From assembly GCF_900116685.1 (NCBI RefSeq), contig NZ_FPBL01000004.1:62001-126000 (forward strand): DNA of 64,000 nt, in the 5' to 3' direction. The translations under genes and the position numbers were made by a program. Positions 10,360 to 19,737 of the stretch are shown one piece after another; the stretch's first letter is position 1; every line of letters starts with the position of its first letter. The stretch is from Nitrosomonas eutropha (lineage in GTDB: Bacteria; Pseudomonadota; Gammaproteobacteria; Burkholderiales; Nitrosomonadaceae). A model generated the notes under the pieces. It saw only the letters and a program-made list of their open reading frames with translations. It made no database searches and was not told where the DNA came from.

Positions 10360-11055
10360 ATGAATGATCCGCGTATTATCGTCGCACTGGATTTTTCTGA
10401 CCAAGGTACGGCGTTAAATTTTGTAGCTACGCTGGATAGCAGACTTTGTCGAGTTAAGGTTGGAAAAGAACTTTTTACCCTGGCAGGGCCACAGTTGATC
10501 GAGAAATTGATGCGACTGGGCTTTGATGTTTTTCTTGATTTGAAATTTCACGATATTCCGAACACTGTTGCGGCGGCCTGTAGTGTTGCGTCTAGTTTGG
10601 GTGTATGGATGATCAATGTACATGCGCTAGGAGGAAGCAAAATGCTGCTTGCTGCCCGACAGGCATTGGACGGGAAGAGAACCAGACTCATCGCTGTAAC
10701 CTTGCTTACCAGTATGAATCATGATGACTTAAGTGAGATAGGTATATCTGGACCGCCGGAAATCATCGTGCAGCGACTGGCTCTGCTTGCACAGCGTTGT
10801 GGTTTGGATGGCGTGGTTTGTTCGGCGCTGGAAGCAGCTAATCTGAGAGAGGTGGCAGGTAAGGATTTCTGGCTGGTAACTCCCGGTATTCGATCATCAG
10901 ATGATAATAAGGATGATCAGGCAAGGGTTGCGACGCCGACTATGGCAATACGGAACGGGGTTAGCTACCTTGTGATAGGCAGGCCGATTACCCGCTCACC
11001 AGATCCGCTTAAAGCACTCCAGCGATTTAATGACGAGATTGTTGCAGTTTTATAA
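10360..11055 (+). CDS. pyrF: Orotidine 5'-phosphate decarboxylase
   Basis: A 231-residue OMP decarboxylase, the last step of UMP synthesis. The catalytic signature LDLKFHDIPNTV is at residues 59-70, with Lys62 as the catalytic lysine and Asp67-type partners in place; the phosphate-binding segment GRPITRSPDP is near the C-terminus. It starts 13 bp after lapA. It is convergent with the squalene synthase gene, and the two stop codons overlap by a few bases. Confidence 0.97.
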   Translation: MNDPRIIVALDFSDQGTALNFVATLDSRLCRVKVGKELFTLAGPQLIEKLMRLGFDVFLDLKFHDIPNTVAAACSVASSLGVWMINVHALGGSKMLLAARQALDGKRTRLIAVTLLTSMNHDDLSEIGISGPPEIIVQRLALLAQRCGLDGVVCSALEAANLREVAGKDFWLVTPGIRSSDDNKDDQARVATPTMAIRNGVSYLVIGRPITRSPDPLKALQRFNDEIVAVL

Positions 11056-12090
11056 TTCAGTAATTTGTACTTCTGGCAGATTTCTGGAAGATATTGCAAA
11101 AACCTTTCTAAGTGCCCAGTCCTGACTGGCCAGAAGACTGGTGATTAAAACGGTTGCTTTGACGCTCCTGCGAGAAATTTTCACCTGCACCCCAGCAGTA
11201 AAATTACGCTTGTTATTAATTCTATTCAAAGTAAGTACAGCCATACCTATCGCCCACAGACAGAAGCGGCGTATCCCTGTTTCATGCGATGGGATCAGAC
11301 AGGTGTAGATCATTGCGTTGTGCAGATGTGATTTTGCAATACCAATCAGGACACCTAGCCCATCATGGAAACCTTGTGCGCAATGGCCTGGTTGTAAATT
11401 ATCGAGATCAAACCCTTCTTCCAGAAAAATATCTCTTGGCAACCAGCATGCTCCCCGCTTTCTATCTTCCCAGATATCTTTCAGAATATTGGTCATTTGT
11501 AATCCCTGACCAAAAGATACAGCCAATTTCATCAGGGTTGATTTATGTTGATTGATTTCCGGGGAATAATCACAGAATAATTCAGTTAGCATTTCACCAA
11601 CTACACCGGCAACGTGGTAGCAATACAGATCCATCGCGGCCAGGTTTTCAAGTCCTGCCAGAGATTCTTTTTCCTGATATGCGGCCATTCCCTGCCCCAT
11701 GATGCGAATACAACGTTCCAGCGCCTGGCGCTGCACAGCATTGAAGCTGTGTGTCATTCGAATAACGGCAGGGGTATTCTTGATGAGATCATGCTCTGCT
11801 GGAATAGTATGTTCTGAAAGTAGAGGGTACAAGGCTTGTGCAAAAATTTCAGCTTCAACGCTACCGCTGACGACCTTGGTGAACATTCCGGCCAGTTCAC
11901 GTGTTTGCTCCAGCGTCAGGGCGCTGTCATCCTCAACTGTATCAACAATGCGACATAACAGATAGGCATTCCCTATCACTGCACGCAATGCTGGCGGCAA
12001 TTGGGGAATAGTTAGTGCGAAAGTGCGCGATACGCCTTGCAGGATGAATTCCTGGTAGCGCACATCGTCGAGTGTGGTGATATCCGACAT
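11050..12090 (-). CDS. Squalene synthase (eukaryote-like farnesyl-diphosphate farnesyltransferase type)
   Basis: A 346-residue all-helical trans-prenyltransferase that would join two farnesyl diphosphates to squalene, the precursor of hopanoids. The first aspartate-rich motif is DTVEDD (50-55) and the second is DIWED (205-209) in NILKDIWEDRKRG. DTVEDD and the segment YCYHVAGVVGEMLTELF match the single-enzyme squalene synthases of eukaryotes and Methylococcus better than HpnC/HpnD or phytoene synthases. It follows lysA by 21 bp on the same strand and ends overlapping pyrF tail to tail. Confidence 0.85.
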   Translation of the reverse strand: MSDITTLDDVRYQEFILQGVSRTFALTIPQLPPALRAVIGNAYLLCRIVDTVEDDSALTLEQTRELAGMFTKVVSGSVEAEIFAQALYPLLSEHTIPAEHDLIKNTPAVIRMTHSFNAVQRQALERCIRIMGQGMAAYQEKESLAGLENLAAMDLYCYHVAGVVGEMLTELFCDYSPEINQHKSTLMKLAVSFGQGLQMTNILKDIWEDRKRGACWLPRDIFLEEGFDLDNLQPGHCAQGFHDGLGVLIGIAKSHLHNAMIYTCLIPSHETGIRRFCLWAIGMAVLTLNRINNKRNFTAGVQVKISRRSVKATVLITSLLASQDWALRKVFAISSRNLPEVQITEL

Positions 12091-12111
12091 AATTGGAGTT
12101 ATATGCGGGTT

Positions 12112-13365
12112 TCAGGTTGGTATCTTTTCCAGAGCATACAGATCTTCTATTGTTTCACGTGCGCGAATGAGATGTACCGAGCTGCCGTCCACCATGACTT
12201 CAACTGCACGTGGGCGGGTATTATAATTTGAGCTCATACTCATGCCATACGCGCCTGCAGACATAACAGCCAATAAATCATTATTTTCCAGAGTCAGGTT
12301 ACGGTCATGGCCGAGAAAATCGCCTGTCTCGCAAACAGGTCCGACGATCTGGTAAATTTTTGTCTCTTCTGTGCGTCTGGTGATTGGCAATATTGAATGG
12401 TAGGCCTGGTACAGAGCTGGCCTCAACATGTCGTTCATTGCAGCATCAACAATTGCGAAATTGCGGTGTGGTGCGTGTTTGAGATAATGCACCCGGGTCA
12501 GTAGCAATCCCGCATTCCCTACCATTGAACGTCCTGGCTCGATAAGCAATTGCTGCGGATAATTTTCTGTAGCCGCGCATAATGCCTTGACATACTCCTC
12601 TATCGTGGGAGGGGTTTCCAGATCATAACGAACTCCCAGTCCTCCACCGAGATCCAGATGCTCAATGGAAATACCTGTTGCTTGTAATCGTGCCAGCAAA
12701 TCCAGCATTTTATGGGCTGCTTCAATGAATGGCGCAATTTCAGTCAATTGCGAGCCAATATGACAATCCAGCCCTGAGACACGGATAAAGGGGAGCTGTT
12801 GCGCTATTGCGTATATCCGTTCAGCCTCTGCAGTCGGGATACCAAACTTGTTTTCTTTCATTCCTGTGGAAATGTAAGGGTGAGTGTTGGCATCCACATC
12901 CGGGTTGACGCGCAGGCTGACCGGCGCAATTTTTCCCATTTGTCCGGCAATTTCATTCAATGCGATCAGTTCCATTTCTGATTCAACATTGAAACAGAGA
13001 ATATTGGCCGCCAGTGCTATACGAATTTCCTCAAATGTTTTGCCTACTCCAGAGAAAACCGTTTTTTGCAGATCGCCTCCTGCTTTCAATACTCGCTGCA
13101 ATTCCCCGCCAGAGACGATATCAAAGCCGCTGCCCAAGCGAGCAAGCAGGTTCAATACAGCAAGATTTGAATTGGCTTTTACCGCGTAGCAGATCAGATG
13201 GTTTCTCTGACCGAAGGCGCGATCAAAGGTTTGGTAAGCTGTGCGGATTGCCGCACTTGAGTAAACATAGCAAGGGGTGCCAAATTCAGCTGCAATTGCT
13301 GTCAGTGGAACTTCTTCTGCAAAAAGCTGGTGGTCTCGATAATTAAATGAGCTGAAATGGCTCAT
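12112..13365 (-). CDS. lysA: Diaminopimelate decarboxylase
   Basis: A 417-residue fold-type III PLP enzyme converting meso-diaminopimelate to lysine. The PLP lysine is Lys63 in ICYAVKANSN; HIGSQL, the glycine-rich GGGLGVRY phosphate-binding loop and CETGDFLG (catalytic cysteine) follow in order. Its ATG overlaps the stop codon of lptM (ATGA), the standard lptM-lysA coupling. Length is normal. Confidence 0.97.
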   Translation of the reverse strand: MSHFSSFNYRDHQLFAEEVPLTAIAAEFGTPCYVYSSAAIRTAYQTFDRAFGQRNHLICYAVKANSNLAVLNLLARLGSGFDIVSGGELQRVLKAGGDLQKTVFSGVGKTFEEIRIALAANILCFNVESEMELIALNEIAGQMGKIAPVSLRVNPDVDANTHPYISTGMKENKFGIPTAEAERIYAIAQQLPFIRVSGLDCHIGSQLTEIAPFIEAAHKMLDLLARLQATGISIEHLDLGGGLGVRYDLETPPTIEEYVKALCAATENYPQQLLIEPGRSMVGNAGLLLTRVHYLKHAPHRNFAIVDAAMNDMLRPALYQAYHSILPITRRTEETKIYQIVGPVCETGDFLGHDRNLTLENNDLLAVMSAGAYGMSMSSNYNTRPRAVEVMVDGSSVHLIRARETIEDLYALEKIPT

Positions 13366-13484
13366 GACTTTTCCTGCTTATTGTTTTTAACAGGTTGATC
13401 CTGTGGGAGATAAAGTGAACTTTTATAGCCACAGGCAGACAGGAGCAACTGTAATAAAAGAATCAGACTAAGTATGCGCATCAT
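13362..13484 (-). CDS. lptM: Small lipoprotein LptM (YifL-like)
   Basis: A 40-residue lipoprotein. It has a signal peptide with lipobox LLSACG (lipid-bearing Cys18), followed by YKSSLYLPQD, which matches the conserved CG-(Q/Y)KG-LYLP pattern of LptM. LptM helps LptD mature in the outer-membrane LPS translocon. Its TGA overlaps the lysA ATG as ATGA, an arrangement conserved in many proteobacteria. The start is either of two adjacent ATGs (13484 or 13481). Here the usual KGPLYLP is YKSSLYLP, a small variation. Confidence 0.85.
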   Translation of the reverse strand: MMRILSLILLLQLLLSACGYKSSLYLPQDQPVKNNKQEKS

Positions 13485-13580
13485 TGATTAGCCGAAGAAA
13501 TAGATAGAAAGCTGGTCAATTGTGCAAAGTGTCGGGTAAGTAGCAGATTAGCGATCATAGAGCCAAAGATACTGTATTCA

Positions 13581-14183
13581 TTATTGACGAATGTCGGATA
13601 ACCACTGTACCAGCTCATTCAACAAGTTGTCACTTACCTGAATAAAGGCTGTAACTGAACCCGCTGCATCCGCTGTTTGAGTTTCTTGTCTTCCCAGAAA
13701 GCTCTGGTGTGCAATTGGCAAGCGTGAGGTTGGTTCATACAGAGAAGCACGTAGTTGAACAATAACCTGGCTATTACCCGGTGTATTAAAAATCTGGGTG
13801 AACTCCCCCAGATCAATTTTTAACAGATAGTTTACAGGCGTATCGTCTTTATGGTGTCTGTCGATGTTTCCAGTCGCAAAATACTGCCTGAGACGCTCGG
13901 TTAATAGTTCTGCTGGTGGTGCATTCCAGCGACTGTCAGCATAGGTGTAGATACGGGCAGGATCATGATAGGCAAGCCGGTAATGGATGGATTGAGTATC
14001 CAGCCAGACGGGTGCAGTGATATTTGCAATCTGAATAGTCGCTTGAGAGGACAGGGAAGCTCCGGGCGCGATAGCAGATGATGGACCAAGATCATAAACT
14101 GATATGGAGGATCGCACTTTGGGTGTCAAGGTACACCCTGTCAGCAAAACAGCCAGAAGTACAACAGAAATTTTTACCATCAT
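13581..14183 (-). CDS. ABC-type transport auxiliary lipoprotein (PqiC/YmbA-like)
   Basis: A 200-residue lipoprotein: signal peptide with lipobox LLTGC (Cys17), then the family pattern YDLGPSS...IAPVWLDTQSIHYRLAYHDPARIYTYADSRWNAPPAELL, typical of the PF03886-type auxiliary component. It would sit in the outer-membrane inner leaflet and work with an MCE-protein lipid-transport system. Its ATG overlaps the end of the MCE gene by 4 bp, so the two are translationally coupled. The ATPase and permease partners are not adjacent. Confidence 0.85.
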   Translation of the reverse strand: MMVKISVVLLAVLLTGCTLTPKVRSSISVYDLGPSSAIAPGASLSSQATIQIANITAPVWLDTQSIHYRLAYHDPARIYTYADSRWNAPPAELLTERLRQYFATGNIDRHHKDDTPVNYLLKIDLGEFTQIFNTPGNSQVIVQLRASLYEPTSRLPIAHQSFLGRQETQTADAAGSVTAFIQVSDNLLNELVQWLSDIRQ

Positions 14184-15085
14184 TTTATTGGCTGTGGTGG
14201 CGTGAATCCTGGTTCACCAGGACCAGGCAAGGCGGGTGGCTTGCCAAATACCAAGCTTTGTGGATGTGCTTCCAGCAAATTTAGCAACTGATTCAGTTTG
14301 CGAGTGCTCTGCGTGACAGCCTGGCCAGTTTCATTCAGATTGGCCAGGGTATGAGCCATCTCAAGCGATCCCTGGGTCAGGTTGTCTATTAGTCCTTGCT
14401 GCTGATTCAGTTTTTGTAGAACCTGACTGGTATTTTCCATGACCTGACGGGTTTGCCTGAATGTCGATGTGAATTCTCCAGTTAGTTGCGGCAAGGTTTG
14501 CAAACCATTCTGGAGCTCCTCTGTCAATTTGTCATAATGCTGAACTGTCAGTTCCAGGTGGCTCAAAATCTTGCCAATATGCGCCTGATTTTTCTTATTA
14601 AGCAGATTGTTTATCTGCTTAATTACTGTGCTTGAATTCTTGAGAATTTCTTCCAGAGAGTCGGAAAGGGTTTTAATAAGAGAAGCTCTCAGGAAAATAT
14701 GTGCTTCGTTTTCCAGGTAACCGGTTCCTGTTTCAGAGGCATCATCATTCAGTTCGATATAAGTCAATCCGGTGATACCCTGGCTGGCCAGTTGTGCGTA
14801 GATACTTTTGGGAAGCGTAACGTGACTACTGACAGCGATACGGACGATGATGTTGCGTATATTTTCCTTGTCAAAGTAAATTTCCTCGACTTTCCCAATA
14901 TTTACTCCGCGGTAACGAACGGATGCTTCCGGATTTAATCCGGATACAGAGCCACCAGCAGAGATCAGAAAATAATGATTGTGATTGATATTGTCACGGC
15001 TGAGCCATTTGACCGCCATGACCGTCGCTACTCCCAGGAAGAGTACGAACAGGCCGGCAGCAAATGCGTGTGCTCGATTCTCCAT
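14180..15085 (-). CDS. MCE (MlaD-family) phospholipid-transport protein
   Basis: A 301-residue protein with one N-terminal membrane helix (about residues 9-27), then an MCE domain (about 38-115) containing GGSVSGLNPEASVRYRGVNIGKVEEIYFD. A long helical, glutamine-rich segment (about 140-285) follows and is likely to form a needle or barrel with partner subunits; the tail is proline-rich. It would carry lipids across the periplasm. It starts 27 bp after suhB and is coupled to the auxiliary lipoprotein gene. No MlaE-type permease or MlaF-type ATPase gene lies beside it, which is unusual for this family. Confidence 0.88.
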   Translation of the reverse strand: MENRAHAFAAGLFVLFLGVATVMAVKWLSRDNINHNHYFLISAGGSVSGLNPEASVRYRGVNIGKVEEIYFDKENIRNIIVRIAVSSHVTLPKSIYAQLASQGITGLTYIELNDDASETGTGYLENEAHIFLRASLIKTLSDSLEEILKNSSTVIKQINNLLNKKNQAHIGKILSHLELTVQHYDKLTEELQNGLQTLPQLTGEFTSTFRQTRQVMENTSQVLQKLNQQQGLIDNLTQGSLEMAHTLANLNETGQAVTQSTRKLNQLLNLLEAHPQSLVFGKPPALPGPGEPGFTPPQPIK

Positions 15086-15112
15086 CGGGCTCTCCTGTGA
15101 TTAACCTCAAAA

Positions 15113-15940
15113 TTACTTGGCCGCTTCGCGATTCTCAGCGAGAAGCTGTTCGGTCAGATGGGGAGTGATAATCTGGAGAAGCTGGGAGAAGATTTTGGGA
15201 TTGCCTGCAACGATCTGCCCGCTTTGCATGTAATGTCCGTTCCCTTCCAGATCACCAACCATGCCACCTGCTTCGAGGATAAGCAGACATCCGGCTGCGA
15301 TATCCCACGGTGCCAACCCGGTTTCCCAGAAGCCATCGTAACGCCCGGCGGCAACGTAAGCGAGATCCAGTGCTGCAGAGCCCGGGCGGCGAATACCGGC
15401 TGTTTTGGGAATCATATCTCTAAATATGGCCAGGTAGGCATCCATGTGCGTGAAATCTCTAAACGGGAATCCAGTGCCGATCAGGCATTCGCCCAACTGC
15501 GCTCGTTTGCCAACACGGATACGATGATTATTAAGAAAGGCACCGCTGCCGCGCGTGGCAGTAAATAATTCATCGCTTACCGGGTCGTAGATGACCGCCT
15601 GTGACAAAATTCCACGGTGTAACAACGCGATTGAGACACAGTATTTTGGAAATCCATGCAGGAAATTGGTGGTGCCGTCCAATGGATCAATGATCCACTG
15701 ATATTCTGATTTATTTGCATTCCCGCTGGCGCCGCTTTCTTCTGCTAGAATCGAATGATCAGGGTATGCATCCAGCAATATTTTGATAATGGCATCTTCA
15801 GCAGCTTTGTCCACTTCGCTGACAAAATCGCTGTGAGCTTTGCGCGAAATAGTCAGCCGATCCAGATCCATTGAGGCACGATTGATGATGTTGCCGGCTC
15901 GGCGAGCTGCCTTGACTGCAATGGTAAGCGTGGGATGCAT
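15113..15940 (-). CDS. suhB: Inositol-1-monophosphatase family protein
   Basis: A 275-residue phosphatase with the complete metal-binding signatures: LAEESG (65-70), [17 protein letters not shown] (82-98, with Asp85 and Asp88) and [17 protein letters not shown] near the C-terminus. It hydrolyses inositol monophosphate and, in E. coli, SuhB also joins the rRNA antitermination complex. It is divergent from trmJ, with a 50-bp gap, an arrangement commonly seen in proteobacteria. Length is normal. Confidence 0.96.
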   Translation of the reverse strand: MHPTLTIAVKAARRAGNIINRASMDLDRLTISRKAHSDFVSEVDKAAEDAIIKILLDAYPDHSILAEESGASGNANKSEYQWIIDPLDGTTNFLHGFPKYCVSIALLHRGILSQAVIYDPVSDELFTATRGSGAFLNNHRIRVGKRAQLGECLIGTGFPFRDFTHMDAYLAIFRDMIPKTAGIRRPGSAALDLAYVAAGRYDGFWETGLAPWDIAAGCLLILEAGGMVGDLEGNGHYMQSGQIVAGNPKIFSQLLQIITPHLTEQLLAENREAAK

Positions 15941-15990
15941 GATAAAGAATTTACTTTAGAAACAAATGACTGGAAAACCACTATTCTAAT

Positions 15991-16734
15991 ATGAATCCCG
16001 TCTCGCCGCTCGATAATGTCCGGATTGTGTTGAGCCATACCAGCCACCCAGGCAATATCGGTGCAACGGCCCGAGCCATGAAAACCATGGGGCTGAACAA
16101 GCTTTACCTTATCAACCCGAAATCCTTTCCAGATAGTGAGGCGGATGCCCGCGCCTCCAATGCACGCGACATACTGGAAACGGCGCACGTCTGCAGCAAC
16201 CTGGAGGAGGCGCTGGGAGATACTTTTCTGGCTGCTGCCCTGACTGCTCGCCGGCGTGATTTGCCGCACCCAACCAGTAATGCCAGACAGGCAGCCATTG
16301 AGCTGATCCGACATGCGCAGCATCGTCCGGTAGCGCTGCTGTTTGGCCGGGAAAGTGCTGGATTGACTGCAGCGGAAATCAGTCATTGCCAGGTAACGGT
16401 GCAGATTCCGGCTAACCCTGATTGTTCCTCGCTTAATCTGGCAGCTGCGGTGCAGGTTATGGCTTATGAGCTGCGCATGGTATGTGAAGAAGATGCTGCG
16501 CAGTATTTTGCCTCCCGGTTGCCGGATGCCGCCAGCCTGCATGAAATTGAAGGATTACACTCTCACCTGGAGCGGGTTATGATCCACAGTGGATTTATGG
16601 ATCCTGATCAACCCAAACACCTCATGCGCCGGATGCGCCGTTTGTTTGCACGTACCCGGCTGGAAAAAGAAGAGGTGAATATTTTGCGTGGCCTGCTGAC
16701 TGCGGTCGATCCGCGTCATTCATCCAAAATCTGA
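15991..16734 (+). CDS. trmJ: tRNA (cytidine/uridine-2'-O)-methyltransferase TrmJ
   Basis: A 247-residue SPOUT-class methyltransferase that modifies the 2'-O of tRNA position 32. The N-terminal half has the trefoil-knot signatures VLSHTSHPGNIGATARAM, LLFGRESAGLT and IPANPDCSSLNLAAAVQVMAYE; the C-terminal about 80 residues form the helical extension seen in TrmJ. It is divergent from suhB. A strong inverted repeat follows the stop codon. Confidence 0.95.
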   Translation: MNPVSPLDNVRIVLSHTSHPGNIGATARAMKTMGLNKLYLINPKSFPDSEADARASNARDILETAHVCSNLEEALGDTFLAAALTARRRDLPHPTSNARQAAIELIRHAQHRPVALLFGRESAGLTAAEISHCQVTVQIPANPDCSSLNLAAAVQVMAYELRMVCEEDAAQYFASRLPDAASLHEIEGLHSHLERVMIHSGFMDPDQPKHLMRRMRRLFARTRLEKEEVNILRGLLTAVDPRHSSKI

Positions 16735-16738
16735 TTTT

Positions 16739-16776
16739 TTCCGGGCACTCAGCCTATTTGGCTGATGTTCCCGGAA
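16739..16776. terminator. Hairpin terminator after trmJ
   Basis: Stem TTCCGGG (16739-16745) pairs with CCCGGAA (16770-16776), with an inner CAGCC/GGCTG stem. It lies 5 bp after the trmJ stop, between the convergent trmJ and glutathione transferase genes, so it may serve both strands. The T-run lies before rather than after the stem on the plus strand. Confidence 0.6.
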
Positions 16777-16817
16777 CCACGCTGTTTCCTGGCTTTGTTT
16801 CTTGGTGATTCGGTTGA

Positions 16818-17432
16818 TTAATTCGGAGCAACGGTTGTTTTAAATGATTGGCGTTCTGCCAGTTTATTAGCCAGCCGGACAAGATTGGGGTAAGTACCAC
16901 GCCATTTAACCTCGGCGAAACGGGCATCCAGATAACCAAATGCACAGCCGAGTGCGATATCAGCCAAGGTCATGGATGCTCCTTCGCACCATGTTTGATC
17001 ACCCAGATCCGATGAAGTAGCCTGCAATCCCTGGTCAATTTTCTTTTGCTGACGTTCTATCCATTCATGGCTTTGCTGTGATTCAGGGCGTTTCCGTTCA
17101 AGATAAATTGCCACGCAGGCATCAATGATTCCATCAGCAAGTGCTTCCCAGCGCTTGACGCGCAGTCGTTCAGATCCGGAGGCCGGGATCAGCCGGGTTG
17201 AGCCGGTTGCACCGTGATCGTCCAGATATTCAACGATCACTCGTGAATCAAACAGAATAAAGCCATCATCCAGAATCAGAGCTGGTACCTTGCCAAGCGG
17301 ATTAACTTGGGCAACCTTGGTGTCAGGGCTGAATGGAGGATCATTGGTAAATTCATAGTTGACGCTTTTTTCAGCAAGCATGATGCGTACTTTGCGTACA
17401 TACGGGCTGGTCAGTGATCCAATAAGCTTCAT
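16818..17432 (-). CDS. Glutathione S-transferase family protein
   Basis: A 204-residue protein with an N-terminal thioredoxin-like domain (MKLIGSLTSPYVRKVRI, then NPLGKVPAL and FDSRVIVEYLDD, the glutathione-binding segments) and a C-terminal helical domain with the conserved MTLADIALGCAFGYLD. It is a cytosolic GST of the YibF/beta-like type; Ser8 in LTSPYVRK is the likely catalytic position. The natural substrate is unknown. It is transcribed towards trmJ and away from purB. Confidence 0.92.
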   Translation of the reverse strand: MKLIGSLTSPYVRKVRIMLAEKSVNYEFTNDPPFSPDTKVAQVNPLGKVPALILDDGFILFDSRVIVEYLDDHGATGSTRLIPASGSERLRVKRWEALADGIIDACVAIYLERKRPESQQSHEWIERQQKKIDQGLQATSSDLGDQTWCEGASMTLADIALGCAFGYLDARFAEVKWRGTYPNLVRLANKLAERQSFKTTVAPN

Positions 17433-17567
17433 TTCATTGTCCTTTTTATTTTTGGAATATTGATTACGTCATTCTATCCCAGCCGGAGAGGGATGATGGC
17501 GAGCTGTGATAAAATGCGTGCTCCCGCACCGTGAATGCCCGAATTCAAACAATCATTTAAGCATTAA

Positions 17568-18947
<1,380 letters not shown>

Positions 18948-18975
18948 TTCCAGGAAGCTGATCTTCCCCACCGCC

Positions 18976-19041
18976 AATCTTTACACATTGAAACTGAGTA
19001 CAGCCCCAATAATTTTTTTGTGATTGGGGTTGAAAAGGGAA
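18976..19041 (+). promoter_or_regulatory. Possible heat-shock promoter/hairpin before grpE
   Basis: Upstream of grpE lies CATTGAAA followed 10 bases later by CCCCAATAAT, resembling a sigma-32 promoter (CTTGAAA ... CCCCATNT), but the spacer is shorter than the usual 12-15 bases. The CCCCAAT is also one arm of a 7-bp inverted repeat with ATTGGGG. It may therefore be a heat-shock promoter, a purB terminator, or neither. Confidence 0.35.
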
Positions 19042-19083
19042 ATATTGACCCCACTATCACCGGCACCGTTACAGGAGGAGTCT

Positions 19084-19674
19084 ATGCAAGAGCCACATAA
19101 CCAGGAACCTATCGAAGAACAGAAGTTGCCGGAAATGGAGGATACTTTGGGAATACATCATTCCGGTGTATCAATGGAAAATACAGAAAAAGCCGGAGGG
19201 GGTGTTGTTATCCCTGATCTTGAGCAACAGCTGAGAGAGGCAGAGATAAGAGCAGCCGAGCATCATGATGCCTGGTTGCGTGCCAAGGCAGAAACCGAGA
19301 ATATCCGCAAACGTGCGCAAACAGATGTTGCCAATACACACAAGTATGCTATCGATAATTTTGCTGCCCAGTTGCTGGCGGTGATGGATAGTCTGGATGC
19401 TGCGCTGGCTGTGGAAAATTCCACCATTGAGAGTTTGAAAGATGGTGTGGAACTTACGCGCAAGCAGCTTGAGGCGGTCTTTGAGAAATTCAACATTTAT
19501 ACCATCAATCCACAGGGAGAAAAATTTGACCCGCACCAGCATGAAGCCATGTGCACAGTGGAATCGGATATGCCTCCCAATACAGTCACGCAAGTCATGC
19601 AAAAAGGTTATATGTTGCATGAACGGATAATCCGACCTGCCATGGTTGCTGTTTCCAAGGCAAAAAGTACTTGA
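19084..19674 (+). CDS. grpE: Nucleotide exchange factor GrpE
   Basis: A 196-residue GrpE from the ATG at 19084, which is preceded by an excellent AGGAGGAG site; the frame is open further upstream to 19024 but that part has no ribosome-binding site and is not GrpE-like. After an acidic, disordered N-terminus comes the long coiled coil (EQQLREAEIRAAEHHDAWLRAKAETENIRKRAQ region) and the C-terminal beta domain with GEKFDPHQHEAM and VMQKGYMLHERIIRPAMVAV. It releases ADP from DnaK. It heads the grpE-dnaK-dnaJ chaperone cluster. Confidence 0.97.
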   Translation: MQEPHNQEPIEEQKLPEMEDTLGIHHSGVSMENTEKAGGGVVIPDLEQQLREAEIRAAEHHDAWLRAKAETENIRKRAQTDVANTHKYAIDNFAAQLLAVMDSLDAALAVENSTIESLKDGVELTRKQLEAVFEKFNIYTINPQGEKFDPHQHEAMCTVESDMPPNTVTQVMQKGYMLHERIIRPAMVAVSKAKST

Positions 19675-19737
19675 GATTTTCAGGAAAACCCTCATTTCAT
19701 GTTGGCAGGATAAATTTCAATTTTTAAAGGACATACT

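Noticed and set aside
15113..16542. Long minus-strand frame antisense to trmJ
   Set aside because: trmJ shows full SPOUT motifs on the plus strand; the opposite frame has no family pattern.
18976..19041. Firm sigma-32 promoter for grpE
   Set aside because: Only the half-sites resemble the consensus, and the 10-base spacer is too short; kept only as a low-confidence feature.
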